Source: Bacteroidales bacterium GP4
Lineage (GTDB): Bacteria > Bacteroidota > Bacteroidia > Bacteroidales > Muribaculaceae
NCBI GenBank assembly: GCA_001701065.1
Contig: DAAL01000072.1
Span: 5,582 to 16,216 of the forward strand
Reading direction: 5' to 3'
DNA: 10,635 nucleotides
The position numbers were made by a program, and so were the translations under genes. Shown here piece after piece: positions 7,681-10,635 of this stretch (the stretch's first letter is position 1; each line of letters opens with the position of its first letter). The notes below the pieces were generated by a model. That model ran no database searches. It was not told the DNA's origin and worked only from the letters and a program-made list of their open reading frames with translations.

Positions 7681-8765
7681 AAAAAGCTCTTATCACCGGT
7701 GTCACCGGACAGGACGGCTCATTCCTCGCCGAATTTCTTATAGAAAAAGGCTACGATGTGCACGGCACTATACGCCGCAGCAGCGTTGACTTCCGTGAAC
7801 GCATTGCGCATCTTGAAGGTCATCCACGATTTCACTTGCACTACACTGACCTAGGCGATTCAATGTCGATAATGCAAGTGGTGGGAAAAGTGCGTCCCGA
7901 TGAAATATATAATCTTGCTGCACAGAGCCACGTGCAAGTGTCGTTTGACACTCCGGAATACACAGCCAATGTGGATGCTACCGGAGTGCTGCGTGTGCTC
8001 GAAGCCGTAAGACTGTGCGGACTCACCGATACCTGCCGCATATACCAGGCATCAACCTCGGAACTATACGGTAAAGTGGAGGAAGTGCCGCAGAATGAAA
8101 AAACTCCTTTCCACCCCTATTCGCCCTATGCTGTCGCAAAACTGTACGGATTCTGGATCGTAAAGGAGTACCGTGAAGCGTATAATATGTTCTGCTGTTC
8201 CGGAATCCTCTTCAATCACGAGTCAGAACGGCGTGGAGAGACATTTGTGACACGTAAAATCACACTTGCCGCCGCCCGTATAGCACAGGGGAAACAAGAA
8301 AAGCTCTATCTTGGCAATTTAAGCTCCCTGCGTGACTGGGGCTACGCCAAGGACTACGTGGAGTGCATGTGGTTGATTTTGCAGAACAAAATCCCTGATG
8401 ACTTCGTAATTGCCACCGGTGAGCAGCATTCCGTGCGTGAATTCTGCGAAATTGCATTCCGCAACGTGGGTATTGAACTTAAATTTGTAGGGGAAGGAGC
8501 TGACGAAAAAGGCATAGACCGCGCAACAGGAAAAGTCCTCATTGAAGTGTCGCCTGACTTCTACCGTCCAACCGATGTCGTGAACCTTTGGGGTGATCCC
8601 ACGAAGGCACGCCGTGAACTCGGATGGAATCCCCAAAAGACCACATTCGAGCAGCTTATAAAAATCATGGTGGATTCCGACATGGCAAAGGTGGCAGCCG
8701 AACGCGCCGGTGAACATGTGAAAATGAACCTCGAAGAATATCTTGAGAAAGGAATCGTGAAATAA
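7677..8765 (+). CDS. gmd: GDP-mannose 4,6-dehydratase
   Basis: Gmd is a cytoplasmic short-chain dehydrogenase/reductase that converts GDP-D-mannose to GDP-4-keto-6-deoxy-D-mannose, precursor of GDP-L-fucose and related deoxysugars for surface glycans. The 362 residues match the family length. Visible are the NADP-binding GVTGQDG (G8, G11, G14), RRSS at 33-36, [11 protein letters not shown] (80-90), the catalytic set STSELYG (T127, E129) and YSPYAVAK (Y151, K155), [18 protein letters not shown] (178-195) and [11 protein letters not shown] (219-229). It overlaps the permease gene by 4 nt (ATGA). The usual partner fcl (GDP-L-fucose synthase) is not downstream; pta follows after 205 nt, so either fcl lies elsewhere or another 4-keto reductase uses the product. 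Confidence 0.97.
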   Translation: MKKALITGVTGQDGSFLAEFLIEKGYDVHGTIRRSSVDFRERIAHLEGHPRFHLHYTDLGDSMSIMQVVGKVRPDEIYNLAAQSHVQVSFDTPEYTANVDATGVLRVLEAVRLCGLTDTCRIYQASTSELYGKVEEVPQNEKTPFHPYSPYAVAKLYGFWIVKEYREAYNMFCCSGILFNHESERRGETFVTRKITLAAARIAQGKQEKLYLGNLSSLRDWGYAKDYVECMWLILQNKIPDDFVIATGEQHSVREFCEIAFRNVGIELKFVGEGADEKGIDRATGKVLIEVSPDFYRPTDVVNLWGDPTKARRELGWNPQKTTFEQLIKIMVDSDMAKVAAERAGEHVKMNLEEYLEKGIVK

Positions 8766-8770
8766 TTACC

Positions 8771-8800
8771 AAGGATTGTTCATTTGACCGTCCTTTTTTT
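8771..8800 (+). terminator. Weak candidate terminator after gmd
   Basis: AAGGA (8771-8775) can pair with TCCTT (8791-8795) across a 15-nt loop, just before the rest of a seven-T run (8794-8800). The stem is short and partly uses the T-run itself, so efficiency is doubtful. It is the only terminator-like signal at the end of the pepP-DMT-gmd operon. Confidence 0.35.
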
Positions 8801-8836
8801 AATAAACCCGCGTTAAGACACAGTTTATTAAAAAAA
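8794..8836. repeat. Perfect 14-bp A/T-rich inverted repeat between gmd and pta
   Basis: TTTTTTTAATAAAC (8794-8807) and GTTTATTAAAAAAA (8823-8836) are perfect inverted copies with a 15-nt spacer. On either strand the T-run is on the 5' side and the A-run on the 3' side, the reverse of a canonical intrinsic terminator. It lies about 16 nt upstream of the pta -33 box, so it may be an operator, a UP-like A/T tract, or a transcript-end stem for gmd. Confidence 0.75.
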
Positions 8837-8851
8837 ATATGATTTCACTGA

Positions 8852-8881
8852 TTGCTATTAGGACATAAAAGAGTAATTTTG
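8852..8881 (+). promoter_or_regulatory. Bacteroides-type promoter of pta-ackA
   Basis: TTG (8852-8854) and a perfect -7 box TAATTTTG (8874-8881) are separated by 19 nt, a full match to the Bacteroidota primary promoter. Transcription should start near 8888, leaving a leader of about 80 nt before the pta ATG. Confidence 0.8.
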
Positions 8882-8891
8882 CATCATGGCT

Positions 8892-8910
8892 TGAAGAAGA
8901 ATTTTCTTCA
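8892..8910 (+). other. Small inverted repeat in the pta leader
   Basis: TGAAGAA (8892-8898) and TTCTTCA (8904-8910) can form a 7-bp stem with a 5-nt loop just after the predicted transcription start. It has no T-run behind it. It could stabilise the mRNA 5' end or be a binding site; it could also be chance. Confidence 0.4.
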
Positions 8911-8970
8911 TCCCTTAGAGCTTATTATACCGCATTTTCTACAAGTAAATTAACCAAAAACATTATAACT

Positions 8971-9990
8971 ATGGTACTTTTTGATAAACTTACAGCAAAA
9001 GCCAAGAAACAGCGTCAACGCATTGTTCTTCCCGAGGGCACAGAACCCCGCACTCTTACTGCCGCTGACCGTATAATATGCGAAAGCATAGCCGATGTAA
9101 TTCTCATAGGCGACCCGAAAGAAATCGCTGATGCCGCCCGCGAATTGAGTTTGACCAACATATGCAAAGCTAAAATCGTCAATCCCGCTGACGAAGAAGT
9201 TATCGACAAATACGCACCCATTCTCCATGAACTGCGCAAAAACAAGGGCATGACCCCGGAACAGGCGCGCACATTGGCTGCAAATCCGCTATACCTCGGA
9301 TGCCTTATGATAAAGAACGGCGATGCCGACGGTCAAGTAGCCGGCGCGCTCAACACCACAGGCAATGTGCTTCGTGCCGCATTCCAGGTTATAAAGACTA
9401 AACCGGGCATACAAGTTGTGTCGGGAGCATTTATTATGCTGCTTCCTGAAGATTCTCCTTTCGGAGAAAACGGATTGCTCGTATTCGCCGACTGCGCCGT
9501 GCTCCCCGACCCCACTGCTTCGGAACTTGCACAGATAGCCATGTCAACAGCCGACACTGCACGTGACATAGCCGGAATAGAACCTCGCATAGCCATGCTG
9601 TCATTCTCTACCAAGGGCAGCGCAAAGCATGAACGTGTGGACAAAGTGATCGAAGCAGTCAAGTTGGTACACGAAAAAGACCCCGAACTTATAGTAGACG
9701 GCGAACTTCAAGCCGATGCCGCCATAGTTCCCGGCGTGGCAAAGAGCAAAGCTCCCGACAGCCAGTTGAAAGGAACGGCAAATGTACTTGTGTTCCCGTC
9801 GCTCGAAACCGGAAATATCGCCTACAAGCTCGTTCAACGTCTTGCCGGTGTTCAGGCAGTGGGTCCTATCCTGCAAGGTCTTGCGGCTCCTGTCAATGAC
9901 CTTTCAAGAGGCTGCTTCCCCGAGGACATCTACAAAACCATTATAATCACTTGCAACCAGGCAATAGGTGCACATAACCGTAATAAATAA
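8971..9990 (+). CDS. pta: Phosphate acetyltransferase
   Basis: Pta converts acetyl-CoA and phosphate to acetyl phosphate and CoA in the cytoplasm, the first step of acetate fermentation. The 339-residue protein is the short single-domain form (PTA_PTB catalytic domain only), without the N-terminal regulatory domains of E. coli Pta. Motifs in order are [11 protein letters not shown] (19-29), [22 protein letters not shown] (105-126), [17 protein letters not shown] (174-190), [10 protein letters not shown] (209-218), [10 protein letters not shown] (242-251) and [18 protein letters not shown] (298-315), the last carrying the family's conserved Ser-Arg pair (S312, R313). The start is preceded by an A-rich stretch rather than a Shine-Dalgarno sequence. 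ackA follows after 7 nt, so the two form the classical Pta-AckA operon from the promoter at 8852-8881. Confidence 0.97.
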   Translation: MVLFDKLTAKAKKQRQRIVLPEGTEPRTLTAADRIICESIADVILIGDPKEIADAARELSLTNICKAKIVNPADEEVIDKYAPILHELRKNKGMTPEQARTLAANPLYLGCLMIKNGDADGQVAGALNTTGNVLRAAFQVIKTKPGIQVVSGAFIMLLPEDSPFGENGLLVFADCAVLPDPTASELAQIAMSTADTARDIAGIEPRIAMLSFSTKGSAKHERVDKVIEAVKLVHEKDPELIVDGELQADAAIVPGVAKSKAPDSQLKGTANVLVFPSLETGNIAYKLVQRLAGVQAVGPILQGLAAPVNDLSRGCFPEDIYKTIIITCNQAIGAHNRNK

Positions 9991-9997
9991 TTAAATC

Positions 9998-10635
9998 ATG
10001 AAGATTCTTGTTTTAAACTGCGGCAGCAGTTCAGTAAAATATAAATTGATCGACACCACCCGCCACACCACTCTTGCTGAAGGCGGTGTGGAAAAAGTGG
10101 GAATGCCTGACTCGTTCCTGAAATTCAAACTCGCCGACGGCAGCAAAAAGGTGCTTGAAATGCCTATCCCCGACCAGCGCAAGGCGGTGAACGACATCCT
10201 CAATATCCTTACCGACCCCACCTACGGCTGCATTAAGAACTATGATGAAATAGATGCAGTGGGTCACCGTGTGGTACACGGCGGTGAGAAGTTCAACAAG
10301 AGCGTGAAAATCGACAACGAAGTCATCGAAAAAATCAAAGAATGCTATGACATAGCTCCCCTCCACAATCCTGTAAACATGGCAGGCATCGAGGCTATAA
10401 CCGAACTGATGCCCGGCAAGGAACAGGTTGCCGTATTTGACACCGCATTCCACCAGACAATGCCAAAGGAAGCTTACATGTACGCTCTTCCTTATGACTT
10501 GTACAAAAAATACGCTATCCGCCGTTACGGATTCCACGGAACAAGCCACCGCTATGTGTCACGCCGTGTGTGCGAATTTCTTGACGTTCCCTACGACAAG
10601 CAGCGTATCATTACTTGCCACATAGGCAACGGCGG
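9998..10635 (+). CDS. ackA: Acetate kinase, N-terminal 212 residues (3' truncated by window)
   Basis: Acetate kinase transfers the phosphate of acetyl phosphate to ADP, giving ATP and acetate. The open frame runs from ATG at 9998 to the window end without a stop; about half of the usual roughly 400 residues are visible. Family motifs and known active-site positions fit exactly: LNCGSSSVK with N7, HRVVHGG with R91, APLHNP with H123, FDTAFH with D148, GFHGTSH with H180, and the ATP-site segment HIGNG at 208-212. These positions coincide with the numbering of the Methanosarcina thermophila enzyme. The later catalytic Arg and Glu lie outside the window. It starts 7 nt after the pta stop and shares its promoter. 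Confidence 0.96.
   Translation, partial: MKILVLNCGSSSVKYKLIDTTRHTTLAEGGVEKVGMPDSFLKFKLADGSKKVLEMPIPDQRKAVNDILNILTDPTYGCIKNYDEIDAVGHRVVHGGEKFNKSVKIDNEVIEKIKECYDIAPLHNPVNMAGIEAITELMPGKEQVAVFDTAFHQTMPKEAYMYALPYDLYKKYAIRRYGFHGTSHRYVSRRVCEFLDVPYDKQRIITCHIGNG

Noticed and set aside
8319..8717. A 132-residue open frame on the minus strand inside gmd
   Set aside because: It mirrors the gmd coding frame, which is complete and fully supported; no independent evidence.
8886..8894. Tiny upstream open frame ATG-GCT-TGA in the pta leader
   Set aside because: Only two codons and it lies at or before the predicted transcription start, so it is probably not in the mRNA as a full frame.
10031..10549. A 172-residue open frame on the minus strand inside ackA
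   Set aside because: It is antisense to a clear acetate kinase reading with all active-site residues and has no recognisable motif or start context.

Overview
The window looks like an ordinary chromosomal stretch from a member of the Bacteroidota, most likely order Bacteroidales; a Muribaculaceae-like genome is my best guess but is inference. The basis is the protein style (FolD, Gmd, Pta and AckA resemble Bacteroidales forms from memory), lipoprotein signals, the lack of clear Shine-Dalgarno sequences with A/T-rich start regions instead, and four matches to the Bacteroides-type promoter element TAnnTTTG placed where promoters are expected.

Layout from left to right. (1) The 3' end of ffh, then folD and a capA-like exported phosphatase gene, all rightward; folD and capA are 3 nt apart. 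(2) A tRNA-His gene whose promoter lies inside the 3' end of the capA-like gene and which ends in a strong intrinsic terminator. (3) Two leftward lipoprotein genes: a calcineurin-like metallophosphoesterase and, upstream of it, an OmpA-like/TPR lipoprotein, separated by a 76-nt gap holding a leftward terminator-like hairpin. (4) A divergent intergenic region of about 206 nt with back-to-back promoters. (5) A tightly packed rightward operon: pepP-like aminopeptidase P, an EamA/DMT permease (2-nt gap) and gmd (ATGA overlap). (6) An A/T-rich intergenic region with a 14-bp perfect inverted repeat and a good promoter, then pta and the 5' part of ackA, which runs off the window end.

Functionally the window combines protein targeting (Ffh), one-carbon metabolism (FolD), translation (tRNA-His), envelope lipoproteins, peptide breakdown (PepP), GDP-sugar synthesis (Gmd) and acetate/ATP generation from acetyl-CoA (Pta-AckA). 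I see no CRISPR array, insertion sequence, prophage, toxin-antitoxin pair, rRNA or defence system. I did not find a convincing new biological system. The most worthwhile observations concern regulatory DNA (the embedded tRNA promoter, the hairpin just before the phosphoesterase start, the inverted repeat before pta) and the altered metal-site motifs of the leftward phosphoesterase.
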